Origin: Plasmodium coatneyi
Taxonomy: Eukaryota > Apicomplexa > Aconoidasida > Haemosporida > Plasmodiidae
Assembly (NCBI RefSeq): GCF_001680005.1
Contig: NC_033560.1
Coordinates: forward strand, 1,367,501 to 1,431,500
Length of the DNA: 64,000 nucleotides
Reading direction: 5' to 3'
The notes under the pieces are model-generated. The model saw nothing but the letters and a program-made list of their open reading frames with translations, had not been told where the DNA came from and did no database searches. This document shows positions 18,630 to 30,400 of the stretch, piece after piece; positions within the stretch are counted from its first letter, which is position 1; each line of letters opens with the position of its first letter. Both the position numbers and the translations under genes were made by a program.

Positions 18630-21194
18630 TTTTAATAATTAGAAAATTATTTTATTTTAATATTTTTGATTCTTATAAATGGTATAAATGTATGCACATA
18701 AACTTGTAAATGAGTGTTACTCTTTTTTTTTTTTTTTTTTCTCCTTTTTCATTATTCTGTTTTCCATTTTGTTCATTTTTCTCTCTACTGAGGAAGTTTG
18801 TAGTATGGGAATATTGTGGCATGTCTGTCTACCGGGGGTGACATGTTCAATTTGTTTAGGGGCGCAAATTACGGTGAAAAATTTCGTGAAGATTTTAAAA
18901 AAAAGGAAAACACACGAGTGAGGATATGCGCACTGCCGCAGTGTTGACACGAATCATTAATGTTTTGTTTGTGCGTTTATATGTATATTTATTTTGCGAT
19001 TTTTTTTTTTTTTTTTTTGTCCATTCGACCATCTGGTTAGCTATATGCGACGCAATTTTTCACCCCCCGCCGCAGCGTTCGTATCGCCCCCATATTTTTG
19101 TCACTATCTCCATTTGCAAGTTTAACCGACTTTTCTCCTTTTTATTTCCAAACGGGGAGTCATTTGGGTAGGCGTTTTTCCCCGCGCAGTGTTGTGCAAT
19201 CAGCACAGACAAAATTTTCCTTTTTTTTTCTTCCCCAGAACAAATCGCAACTGTTCTGCACCGTCGAATGGGCAACGCGAGGGGGTAACCATACGCTAAG
19301 GAATACGCACGTGGGTATGCAGATGCGTGTATTTACTTCCCTCTTCTGAGAATGCAGAATGGTAAAACACACGTACGAAAATGTGCACTCGTGTATATGC
19401 ACAATTGTGAGATTAATGAAGGAGAAAGCGAGAGGGGAAAGAAACGGATTTGCAAAAAATAAAAATTACACGCACTTTCCATTATGTGTATATATTATGC
19501 ATCGAAAATATGGATGCCAAATGTTTTACTGTTTTGCTGATGTTACAACTGTGGGAACACTTAAAAAAGGGGAATATATGCCAAAGGGGGAGACACATTT
19601 GTGAATTAACTGTGTCCCAATTGGGGAGCGTGTCTGCTAGTTTTTCCCTCGTGTGATAACTACAGATGAGCAGCTTCTGCGACGAAGCGGGATATTTACT
19701 ACATTTTTTAACATTTAAAAGATGTGTTACCATAAGAAGAAAATTTTCAATTTGTAGTTGAGAAAAATACAAAATGGGGGGCTTCCCCCGGGGATACCAA
19801 TGATACTTTTGTTGCACACAAATGAGGAAAATAAAATGTCCGATGGGGCCCCCCCCTCAATGATGTCAAGCTGGGAAAGGCAAACCAAGCTTTTTACCTT
19901 GGCAAAAAAAAAAAAAAAAAAAAAAAAAAAAGAATACCTTGCCTGTTCATAAAAAATGCTGCCTTTTTTACCATTTTTGCATGAACGGTTCATACGAAAA
20001 AGGGGATTTTTGGAAGGGTCATTTTGTGGAGGTGAATTTATCTCCTGCAGAGAAATGCCTCATAGGAAAAAGGGGCCCACTGTGGGCAATGACCACCGTT
20101 GCCTTAGTGGAAAATTGACCTGAGTGTTGTTGTCACGATGTTGGCAACGTGTGCCATTGAACATGCATATGTGTGTGGAGGGAATTCGTGATCTGGTGAG
20201 GTGTAATATATATATATATATATATATACATTTTTCTCCCCTAACCGGCTACATTTTTAGCGGACTTAAAATGAAGCAAGAAGATGAGGTAAACAAAATG
20301 GTTACGTTAAATGGTCCCACTTGTGCAGCTATGTTGTGGTGTGACGATGCGTTCCCCTGTAAAATATGAAGCGATAACCGCTGTTTAGGTATAAAAGAAA
20401 AGACAATATCGTCTGACGTGTACAGTACAATGCATGTACTTAATTTACCTGCCGCTAGCGAAGTCAATAGTTTGCGAAACCGTTTTTCTTAATTTGGGTA
20501 ATGTGTAAAAAAAAGGAAGTTTCTCTCTTTGACGGTGTGCACATTAGTTGGATATATGGCACCGTTGGTGAAACGTCTGACGCGCCGTGGTTTTGCATTG
20601 CACGGGCCCCCTGTCTGATGCTGCGCCATGGTGCCTTTTCTACAAAATGGGGGGAAATGCCAAGGGGAGCATGGGTGTGCGTAGTAACGTTGCTCAGGGA
20701 ATGCCTGGTGGTATGGCCTGTACATTCGAATGTACTTTGCATTTACATTCGCATTTATATGCGCATTTATATGCGCGGTGTGGTATATCTCCACGGTTAA
20801 CTTTATTTTTGCATTTTTCTGCCATCGCTGTGTAGCGATCCGGCGAACAAGGAGAAAAAAAAAAAAAAAAAAAAAAGCAACTTCGCCCATTGGTATCAGA
20901 TCAGATCAGAGACGACAATCTTTGCACCGCGCAGACGAGTTTCTCCCCCCGTCAGCAAAGAAAAAAAAAAAAAAAATGGACACAATGTGTTTACACAGAC
21001 GTATGTGTGCATACGTGGAATAACAAAAAGGAGAACGCATAAAACAAAAAAAAAAAAAAAAAAAAAAAAAAAAGAAAGGACGAACGGACGGACGAAAGGA
21101 AGTTTATCACTGCGTGGCAGTCACTCCCCCCAACAGAAGTGTATAATAAGGATAGGAAAACCATTTCCATTTGTTTTTATGACCCTGCAGGAAG
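18630..21194. other. Divergent intergenic region upstream of ARP
   Basis: About 2.6 kb between the lysine-rich gene and ARP. It holds many T and A tracts, a TA microsatellite (about 20206-20228), and near 19936-19995 two sequences resembling the dispersed-element core (CCTTGCCTGTTCATA; ATGAACGGTTCATAC) beside an A28 tract. The A tracts at 20850-21075 probably belong to the ARP leader. Short open frames here have no family support. Confidence 0.55.
19904..19995 (-). repeat. Dispersed-element-like sequence (degenerate copy)
   Basis: An A28 tract (19904-19931) is followed by CCTTGCCTGTTCATA and by ATGAACGGTTCATAC (19981-19995), a near-palindrome. No CTAGC part is found next to it, so assignment to the element is tentative. 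Confidence 0.3.
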
Positions 21195-21908
21195 ATGCAC
21201 ATAATTAGGGTTACCAGTTTGGTGGTACTCCTGGTATGGTGCTACACAAATGGGAAAAGTATTTTCAGAAAGAAGAAATTTAGTTATGATTCTGCGCATT
21301 TGCTAAATGCCCCTGATGATGAAGCGAGCAATTTTTCCTCCCTGGACAATTTAAAAGAAGAGGAACCGCACAGTAGCAACGATGACGGTGTGTATGTGGA
21401 GGGTACGCACTCTGTAGGTGAGGGAGACACGAATAATGTGATGGACATGAAAAATGGATCATTCATTCTTTTAAGTGAGAAGATGAAAGATGGTCCCTCT
21501 GACGAGGAGGAAGAAGAGGAAGATGGGCATGACAATGCTGACCATGTGAATAACAACGTGAGTTCAAATAACAATGGTGACGACGGTGGAGAGAACGATC
21601 ACAACAACAACGAGGAGGACCACGAGGAAGACGATCACGATCACAACGACAACAACAACAATAACAACAATAACAACAATAACAACAACAACAATAACAA
21701 TAACAATTACAACAATAATAACAATAACAATTACAACAATAATAACAATAACAACATGAACGGCAGCGGCTCCATGACGGCTCTTCCGCCGCCACCCCCA
21801 CCTGTGATGCACCACCCCCCACCTCCACCCATGACCCCCTCGGGCATCGTCGGCCACGTCGTGTCAAACGTCTTCACCGCTGGATTGAAGTTGTTTGGCG
21901 TGCCGTAA
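21195..21908 (+). CDS. ARP: Apical asparagine-rich protein (ARP/AARP)
   Basis: A single-exon 237-aa secreted protein. Residues 1-20 form a signal peptide (RVTSLVVLLVWCYTNG). An acidic Ser/Asp/Glu-rich region includes EEEEEED. An almost pure Asn tract spans about residues 148-190, and two proline runs at about 197-215 (PPPPPP, PPPPP) are separated by MHH. A hydrophobic C-terminus (GIVGHVVSNVFTAGLKLFGV) may act as a GPI signal or a membrane-associating helix. The signal peptide, Asn tract and polyproline layout are those of P. falciparum AARP, an apical merozoite protein implicated in red-cell binding. GAPM2 lying next downstream matches its known position. The Asn codons are mixed AAC/AAT, so tract length may vary among isolates. 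Confidence 0.88.
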   Translation: MHIIRVTSLVVLLVWCYTNGKSIFRKKKFSYDSAHLLNAPDDEASNFSSLDNLKEEEPHSSNDDGVYVEGTHSVGEGDTNNVMDMKNGSFILLSEKMKDGPSDEEEEEEDGHDNADHVNNNVSSNNNGDDGGENDHNNNEEDHEEDDHDHNDNNNNNNNNNNNNNNNNNNNYNNNNNNNYNNNNNNNMNGSGSMTALPPPPPPVMHHPPPPPMTPSGIVGHVVSNVFTAGLKLFGVP

Positions 21909-24737
21909 TTTCACTGCATCTGCAACGAAGCGCGTGTTGCGCGTGCCTGCTTTAACAATATGATTTTTTTAATCTTTTTAAATTTTCAAAAAATTGCATC
22001 CCCTGAATATCGCCTTAAAATTACACACATATGAAGACGTAAATTCACACGTAAATTCATACGTAAAAAAATGCTATGATCGTTTTTCCAGTTTTTTGAG
22101 GTGTTCCCCCCGTTTGGCGGAAACTTTTTAATTTTTGTTTTAAGTTTTTCGATCAAGGAATAGTTTTTTTTTTTTTTTCCTGACAAAGGTATCACCTGTG
22201 GGAAACATGCACCATGTGCATTTTGGTGGGAAAGTGTGCGTGATCACTTAACGGTGAGAGGGTTAAATAGTTTATGCCTTTAGCAGCGTGGAGAATACGC
22301 TCCACCTGGTGCTAAGGGCGAAAGGGGAAGAGTCCACGCTACCAACGCAGCAACATAGCAACGTGGCAATATAGACAGCATGGATGGGGAGTTATTAACC
22401 CCCCTGACGCAGTTGTAGTGTGACTATGTAACAGGTTGTACGCTTTGATTCGGCCTCCCTCCGACTTGTGCACACTTCGTAGTGGTTTTTTTTTTTTCAC
22501 CAACATGCTATGTATATTTGGTTTAAGGGATGTCCAAAGGGGGTTGCATAAATTTTGGGACCCTGTTTGGTTCTGTTATAAACGTCGCTTTATATGTTGA
22601 CAAATGTGTGCGAACACCCATGCCGAGATTAGACACCTCACAGTTATCATTTTGGAACAGAAAGGGTTCTTCTACAGAATTGAAATGGGTGCAGGAATTG
22701 TATGCTAGCGAGGAGACACACAACTGTGTGTGACAGGTGGTTGGAAGGGGCCATTATATGAGCGGTGGTCGAAGAAGTCCTCCATAGTGGTTATCCCATT
22801 CAGCTGACCGTATACAGCTATGCCCTTCATGTGAACTTTTTTTTTTTTTTTTGAAAAAATTTGTGTCGTTTCTTTTTACCTTTTGTTTGGCTATATGTTA
22901 ATATGATTAGGTGGAGATAGCAATGCGGTATGGCTGCAGGGGGGGTGAGCGGCACGTCGTTATTATTCCTACCCGCAGCAGGGTTTTATTTAATTTTTGC
23001 GCAGCGTGCTAGCTACATGTTGGTGACTGGTCTACCATTCCTCGATGTTTTAGTGACCCTTTAACGATTCTCTAGTATTTTTTTTTTTTTTTTTTTTTTT
23101 TTTTGCGAACTTGACTTCCTATTTCGCTAGTCGCGAGTATGCATAATTGCAAGGGGGTGAAAAGAGGGCGACCATCAGTGAAGGTTAGGCCCCTCTTTGG
23201 GGGACGCCGAAATGGGGAAAGTTGTCATGTGCTAAGTGGGGTTTGTGTAGAACGTCGATACGGAGGTGCGAACGTGAGGAGGTACACGTAGGGACAGGCT
23301 TACAACACGCGCACACACACGCAGGGGCGGACGTATGAATAATTATACAGACGTCTGATTGGATGGAATTATCCGATGCACCGTGGAACATGCGTCAAAG
23401 GCAAAATGAAAAAAGCAAAAAAACGAAGGAGCGAAGAAAAGCGCGCGAACGAGGAAACAAACGGGGAACGCAGCACGGAGAAGTGAGGGGAACCATGAGG
23501 AATTCACAAGTGAACCATTACATACACATATGCAGATGTGTGTATATTCACATAAGTTGCGTGATGTGCTGGAAAAAAAAAAAAATTCTATCCTTGGGAA
23601 AGACCATATATACATACCTTGTGTGGGTTATCACTGTAGTTTCGCGGAAAAAAAAAAAAAAAAAAAAAAAAAAAAGATAAAAAAGATAAAATTCCTTCCG
23701 CACAGAATTGTGTACACAGAATGTGTTCATTTTTTGCTGATTTTTTCTTTTCCCATTTTTTGCCATGTTTTCCCATTTTTTCCCATATTTTCCCATATTT
23801 TCCCATTTTCCGCGCGATGGCATTTTAAACTTCAAACCTGCGAAACGTACATTTTTCCCTTTTGTGTTTATTTCTATTTAAAAGGAAAATTTTCCCTTTT
23901 GTGAAGAAGCAAAAATAAATGCACAAATGTACAAATGTACAAACGTGCAAACGCACAAACGAACATACGTATACAAATGTCCACCCCTTTTTACCCAGCT
24001 GAGCAAACAGACGAATTTTAAAAACGCGAGCGCCACTGATATGCATACGCAAAAGAAAACATTAACCACGGAAGGCGTTCCTTGCACTGCTCACTTTTTT
24101 TTTAGCGCGTAACTGATTGTGATTTCGCAGACAGAGTGTTTTTCCGTTAAATCCATTCCCCGTATAATATGTGAAGTCGCGTGTGAACGTTTTTAAACAT
24201 ACACATGCGTACGCGCACGTATACGGTGACATGCCCCCCTTGCGAAGTCTTTGTTGACGTTATTTTTAAGTTTTAATTCCCCCATTTTGTTAGGAATTTT
24301 GAAGTTTTTTTTTTTTTCCGCCGCTTTGCATGCACCCATTTACGTCATCATTTTGCATCATCATTTTGCATCGTCATTTTGCGAGCTTTTTTTCCTTGCC
24401 CATCCCCTTCACGGCGACTCGTAATTAACTACAGCGCTCCCCAATCGCAGAAATGTTTACGAAAAAAAAAGGAATACTCAAGTGAAAATTAAAACAGCGC
24501 ACAGACAGCAGGTCCCCCTACACGAGAACGTTTGTCTACACACACATCGGTAGAAAGTTTTGCCGTATCGCGAAGGAGTAACGTGAATTTCCTCTTGTGT
24601 GCAAACCGTTTTTCCACTCCTCATTAAGAAATTGAAGTCCGCATTGGGAGTAGTGCCACTTGGAAGACCCATAACAAAATATACATACATTTAAGTATAC
24701 AAAATTAAGTACGTGCAAATTATACCGTCTGACGAAA
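21909..24737. other. Intergenic stretch between ARP and GAPM2
   Basis: About 2.8 kb with several T tracts (22839-22852, 23080-23104), an A tract (about 23648-23675), a TTTTCCCATA-type tandem array (about 23749-23812) and an ACAAATGTACAAACG-type short repeat (23920-23970). A 67-aa ORF at 22530-22733 has an ATG but no family support. The last kilobase should carry the GAPM2 promoter. Confidence 0.5.
23749..23812 (+). repeat. TTTTCCCATA-type minisatellite
   Basis: Five or six imperfect copies of an 11-12-bp unit built on TTTTCCCATT/TTTTCCCATA are visible in non-coding sequence upstream of GAPM2. Confidence 0.7.
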
Positions 24738-26036
24738 ATGTATACATACGGAGTAGAAGGAGATGACACCTATTTACCACAGCCTCAGTACCCATCCCCA
24801 TATGAAAATCAGTACGGACAAGATGAGGAGTCACCAAGTCCTAGAGGGGAAAACCACACCCCCTTCATAGGTTATTTCAGTTCCCATTTGTTAAGGACCG
24901 GGTTCTTCCTTCAGTGTGTATCCTTAATGCTTATGTTCATATTTTATTGGGCCTTTGGTGGTACAGGAATTTTTGTATTCGATTTATATGCCGGTCCAGA
25001 ATGCGTAAAAGTATCAAGTGCATTTCATTTAACCATTTCTATTTTGATGGCCATATATTTATTGGGAACCTTGTATATAGCCATGTTCCAAGTGTTCGTA
25101 GCAGATAACAGCAAATGGTGCAGAGGGTTCAGGGCGGGTTCTAAGTTATTATCTGCAGCTGTGACGTTAGATCTTTTATCCTCCATTTTGAGATTAGTAC
25201 AGTACTTGTATGCATATTTCTACATGAGCATGAGATGGTGGGCAAGATACCAACAGACCAAGTCAGACTGGACACTCCTCCACTTTGGCAGTATTGTGCA
25301 CAGCTTCGCTTTGTTTATATATGGCGCTGCGTTTTTTTACATGGAAGCTTACCACGATGAGGGCACCTACGAGGAGCTCGCTTGGTCCAACTTGACTTTA
25401 TTCAAGTTGGCAGGTTTGGCCGGTACGTCCCCAGGGAGGAGTTACTCCTTCGCTCACGTTGCGTTGGTGTCACGGTGACGACATCTGCATGTGTGTATAC
25501 CATTGTGTGCATCATTATATGTGCATCATTGTGTGCATCGTTGTGTGTGCTTTGTTTTAGCCCTTTGACCACGCCATTTTTCTATGCCCCGCTTTTTTTT
25601 CGCAGAACTACTGATGGTGTTTTCCGGATTTGGAGCTTTTTTCTCCATACTGCTCCTGGGTGCGATAATGTGCGCAACCGTCTGGGCCTTTTCCTTCGAA
25701 CCACTGCTAGAAAAATGGTCCCCAGAATTACACAGCAGAGACATAAACGCAGACGTCTTGCCGGAGGTGAAACACGAGGACGAACAGGGGGGATATAACG
25801 AAGAAAATGTTTATGAGCCATACAATGTAAACCCAGAGAATATGGAATATGGACAGGAGATGGTTCCACAGAACATGAACGAGAAGTACGCAAATGGAAA
25901 CTCCTACGACCCAAACATATACGCGCAGAATAACGGCATGCCAACCACCTATGATTACTCTCAAATTGAAGGTCAAGTGAAGCAGAACGCCGAAATGGGG
26001 GTTTCAGAGAATTACGCCAAAAATGGCCAATTCTGA
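24738..26036 (+). CDS. GAPM2: Glideosome-associated protein with multiple membrane spans 2 (GAPM2)
   Basis: Exons 24738-25422 and 25606-26036 join in phase to 371 aa. A polar, Tyr/Pro-rich N-terminus is followed by about five or six hydrophobic helices: CVSLMLMFIFYWAFGG, ISILMAIYLLGTLYIAMFQV, LLSAAVTLDLLSSILRLVQY, FGSIVHSFALFIYGAAFFYM and LMVFSGFGAFFSILLLGAIM. A long acidic Tyr/Asn-rich tail follows. This is the GAPM layout: inner-membrane-complex proteins that link the gliding motor to the alveolin network in merozoites and sporozoites. Position next to ARP matches P. falciparum, where the neighbour is GAPM2. The GT donor follows LAGLAG and exon 2 starts ELLMVF after a T-rich acceptor. An element copy starts 32 bases past the stop. 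Confidence 0.93.
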
Positions 26037-26068
26037 GGGTGACGTGTAGACGGAAGGAAGCTGAAAAG

Positions 26069-26130
26069 TATGATCCGTTCAGGTGAAAAGGGGAAAAAAA
26101 AAATGAAGTGCACACATTTGGCTAGCTAAG
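26069..26130 (-). repeat. Dispersed element, copy 4 (reverse orientation)
   Basis: Read on the minus strand it gives CTTAGCTAGCC, a T tract, then CACCTGAACGGATCATA (26085 down to 26069), the same order as copy 1. It lies just past the GAPM2 stop codon. Confidence 0.55.
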
Positions 26131-26687
26131 CTGTTTGTCTGGATGGCTAAACAGTGGACAGATATGCACCTGCGTAAATCATGGGCGGGAATATTTCGAA
26201 AATGGCAAAGAAACGAATGCAGAATGGAAAAGATCGATAGGGGAAAGGCATCAGTGAAGCAACGGAGAAGCAAATTGTACTCATATTTTTATGGAAATTG
26301 TTTTTTTTTTTTTTTTTTTTTTTCGTATGAACGTTCATAATTTTATTAACCTTTCTAGCCATTTTTTTTTTTTTATTAATTTTTTTTTTTTTCCCCGATG
26401 GCGCATTAAAAATTAAGGCCCCCAATGAGTTGTTGTACGGGAGAATGCATTGTAAATACATTTTATATTTATGCAGCATTTTTTTTATCCCTGCGAAAAT
26501 GTGTTTTATGATTTTGCCTTTTTTTGCTCTCTACAATTTTGTTGTTATAAAAGGTTTCCACTTGTGCCATGACGTGTGTCTCTGTTGAACCGTATCGACA
26601 GATCACCGTGCAAGGCGAGTCCGCACCTGTATGATGACTAACTGTTTATTTCTCCATAAGAGGAGCACGCACCCGTGTGTGTATATA

Positions 26688-26745
26688 CATACATGCAATC
26701 ATACATACATGGAATTATACATACATGTAATCATACATACCTGTC
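26688..26745 (+). repeat. CATACATACATG minisatellite
   Basis: Four imperfect copies of a roughly 15-bp unit, AATCATACATACATG, lie in non-coding sequence. Confidence 0.65.
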
Positions 26746-27475
26746 CGTTCGCATACGTGTCTGCATGCAGGTATATCACACCACTGTTTGTAAAAAAACG
26801 CCAAGTGGACCTCTTTTTTGTTTTCAAAAAGACAATGATTCTTCTACACCGAGGGAGTGGGCGCGCTTTTGTTTTGTAAGAACAGTTCAAGCGTTTTTAC
26901 CGGCCGCATCGTGCAGTGGTAAAGGGGGTAAAAAAAGTTTGACAAAATGACGACACAGAGTGAACTACACCTTGTGTGAAAACGAATAGGGCTACGCGTC
27001 CCTGTAGAGGTACTTTTCCTTTTCGATATACACAAAAAATATGCCCATAAGGAGCTAGCACCGGGTGTGGAAAAAATGGGGGTCACAAATTGCTACATGG
27101 TTATGTGTGCACAGTATTATAGCTATGTTGCTGTGCGAGCAGTTTGGGCCCCTTTTATTTTTTCCAATTTGGGGGAAAGGTAAGATTGCCGTGTGGGGAT
27201 TGGGTGTTCACACAAAATGTGAACGCTTATTTTGATCCGTGGGAAAGCATATATGTGAAGCATACTACAACTGTGTATATGTTTTTCCCCGAGGGGGCTA
27301 AATTATGCAAAATGAAGCTATGCAAAGTTAAATGAACGCTAAACCTGAGGCCATATTGAATGACTCCCCACCGATTGTTTACATTGGTTCGGTTGTGCTC
27401 ATTCCACAGGTTTGTCAAAATGGACGTGATGCTGAGGAGTTCTATTGGGATTTACTGGGTGGCACTTTTTTTCGG

Positions 27476-30400
27476 CTATGCTTTCTGCTCGGGTTCTTCT
27501 TCCATCGTAACTTTTTCCCCCTCCGTTTTTGCCTCTTCTCCGTTTACTTCATCCCCCCCTTCGCCGTCCGTTTTGCCGTCCTCGCCCACTTCGCCCTCCT
27601 GTGCGCTGAGCAGAATTTTCTTCTTGGCCAAATTTTTATCCATATGTACCATCAGATTGTAGAGAAAATCACAATCCGTGGAGAATTCCTTATCCTTCAC
27701 AATTGTGTACAGGTCAATATACTTTACGATAAACAATTTGGCTAGCCTGAATTTGAAGACGGGATCGTTCTTACTTTTTTCACTTTCCTCAATTTCGTTA
27801 ACAGGATCATTATCAATTTGCATTTTCTGTTTGTAATCTTCCAATTTGTCGATTAATTTTTCTATCAATATTTTTTCTTCATTTTTTTTTTTCTTCAAAT
27901 CGGTTATTGAGTCCGTATCGTCTAGTTCCCAGAATTCGGCTTGTCTGCCGAGGTAAATTTTGTTAATTTCGAGGAGGAAGTTGTTCACTTTGCGGATGTC
28001 ACGCAGGTTTTGGGGGTACGTCTTCACGTCGTTACGTTCGTCGGGAAGTTCATTCGTTTCGTGGATGTTTTCCTTGGCGGTGTGCCCTCTGTGATCCACC
28101 TCATATGCATTATTGTAGTTTTCGCCATCGGTTGGGGCGGCGAATTGGCTACCCTCCCCCTCTTCTTCATCCGCAGTAGGTCCATTCGCACCACTCTCAC
28201 AACTGCGAATCAGCTTTGTGTACTTGTAGGGATTTTTTCTCAAATTGGGATTATCCAAATTGGCTAAATAATAATTTTTCATTTTTTCATTTAGCAGTTC
28301 AAAATTATGTACGAGTTGAATTAGACTCTGCAGGGGGGAAGAGTTTTCGTCCACCATTGCGTTATCACTAGGATTCGTTTTATGTTTTCCGTCTTTTACC
28401 TTCCTCTCCGATTGATCTTCCAGACGGGTAAATTCGAAAGGCGATTCTAAATTTTCTTTTGTCGGTTTTCCGGTGAGTTGTTTTTTCCAACTGTACCAGC
28501 AATATTCGGAGGCTAGAAGACTCATAAAGAATTGCAAACCTTTGGAGTTGCCTAGATAACGTAATAAGTCCTTCACAAATGAGTGCAAAATATGTTTTGT
28601 CCTTTCGCTAGCCGAGGGGAGGTCTTTCCCTTTTGTATCGCTTGGGTTAGTTTCTTTTACATCTTTCACTTCTTTACTTTCCCTGGTGACGTTTTGGTTA
28701 CCCCTACTGTTACTTGATATTGCTGCTTGAGTGGCGTCGTTATCCCTACCTTTGGTGGTAAGACTGTTCGTGCTGCTTCCTACGTGTGATGTTCCTTCTT
28801 TGGCATTTTTTAAGTACGTCCTTGAGGGATTCCGCGAAAATGGAGAATTTCCACTTTTTTCTTCGCTATTTCTTGTTACATCTGATGAGTGCGTAGATGC
28901 AGGTTGATTCGTAGAGTCTGCATTATGTGTAGCATTATTCGATCGGTTCGATTCTTTCCCTTTCGAGTCCGTCGTTTTGTATTCACTGGGGGGGCCGCCT
29001 CCATCTGTAGTGGGCGTTAAAATGTTCAGTTCAACGTTTAGGTAGTTGAGCACAAGGAGGATGTTAAAAAAGAAGACGCAAAGAAAATTCTTGTCCCGAA
29101 TGAGCAAATTGTACATGTGTATGTTTCCTAGGAAGTCTACGTCCGCGTTGTAGAGGTACTCCCTAACAACATTTGGGTTGGCGATATTTTCTTTTTTAAA
29201 ATTTTTTATATGTGCCATGAGGATGTTAAATGAGTGGTAGGCGTCTTCCAGGGGGGCACAATTCTGAGCGGTACACATTTCAGGGTAACGGATGAAGGAA
29301 ATGAGGTACAGGTAGGCTAGGTACACTTTGTAATTTTTGCTTTCTTCATTTGGACTTTCACTTAATTTGTTCCGTTTTGGCCTTTTCACATCTTTCTTAT
29401 CACTGTGGGGGATTTGGTCTGGAGTGTCTTCTTCGTCCCTCTTTCGCTTTCCGATGGAGTCCTTTCCATTTGTGTGGGTCTTCTTGTCTTTGTTAGGTGG
29501 GTGGGTCGACTGGTTCGCTTCGCCGTTGTGGTGGTGATCCCGATCAACCTGATCAACTTGACCAACTTGACCAACCTGATCAACCTGATCGGAGTGATCT
29601 CCATCCGTTTTCGCGTCGCCCCCACTGTTGGTAGATGCTTGCACACAACGTGCGTCAATTTCAGCCAAAATGAGTTCCCTAATTTTGGCGTGATTTTTGA
29701 CATTTTCCTGAATGCCCAATTCGAAGTCGTTAAAAATGAGGGACTCATCATTGGCCGTGTTTTTACAACGTTGCATGGAGTCGTAGAACAAAAGGTGGAA
29801 ATTATTTTTTGCCGACTGTCTGTTGCAAAAGCCAAGATGATTGATCGGCAAACATTCGGAAAGTAACATATGAAGGAAGAAAACATTGCTGGATTTTTGT
29901 TTCCTATTTAGTGCATTTTTTTTTTGCAGATTTTTTATGAAGCCAATAAGTCGAGCTCCAACGGATTGCGTTTTTATGGGGTCGTTAAAAATGACAAAGT
30001 TTTGGAATTCCTTATATTTTTCGATGAAAATATTTTTGTTCCTTTGGAAGAAGGTCATCAGATAATCCATGTATCTAACCGGAATGATGCTTGCAAAATC
30101 GGAGAGAATTTCTATGAGGTTTATTATGTGCACATAGTAGGGTGTTAACGTGAGGCAAATTTCTGCGAAGGCAACTATAAGTTGGGATACCACTTGGCTT
30201 GTCTGAATTTTCGCAATGACGGAAAAGAAGAAGCTCCTCAGTTCGGTTACGAAGTTGCTTAAGATTCTGTTAAATAGGAGTTCGTTCATTTGGATGGAAT
30301 CTGCGTTTGCCCCGTTTCTACCACCACTGGTAGTTACGTCCGTTGGGTTGCCACCATTGTTACCATTGCTACCATTCTTTTGTGCGTTACTTCCACCTGG

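Larger units (their letters stand above)
26037..27475. other. Convergent intergenic stretch
   Basis: It lies between the 3' ends of GAPM2 and the THOC1-like gene. It holds a reverse-oriented dispersed-element copy, a CGTATGAACGTTCATAA near-palindrome (26324-26340) after a T tract, and a CATACATACATG tandem repeat (26688-26745). No gene is seen. Confidence 0.55.

Noticed and set aside
21463..21867. Minus-strand Cys/Tyr- or Val/Ile-repeat ORFs
   Set aside because: Antisense of the ARP asparagine tract.
22530..22733. 67-aa ORF with ATG
   Set aside because: Length is within chance expectation and no motif or neighbour supports it; it could be re-examined with RNA-seq.
26900..26935. tRNA-like GCAGTGGTAAAGGG fragment
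   Set aside because: No cloverleaf arms or T-loop GTTCGA partner could be placed around it.
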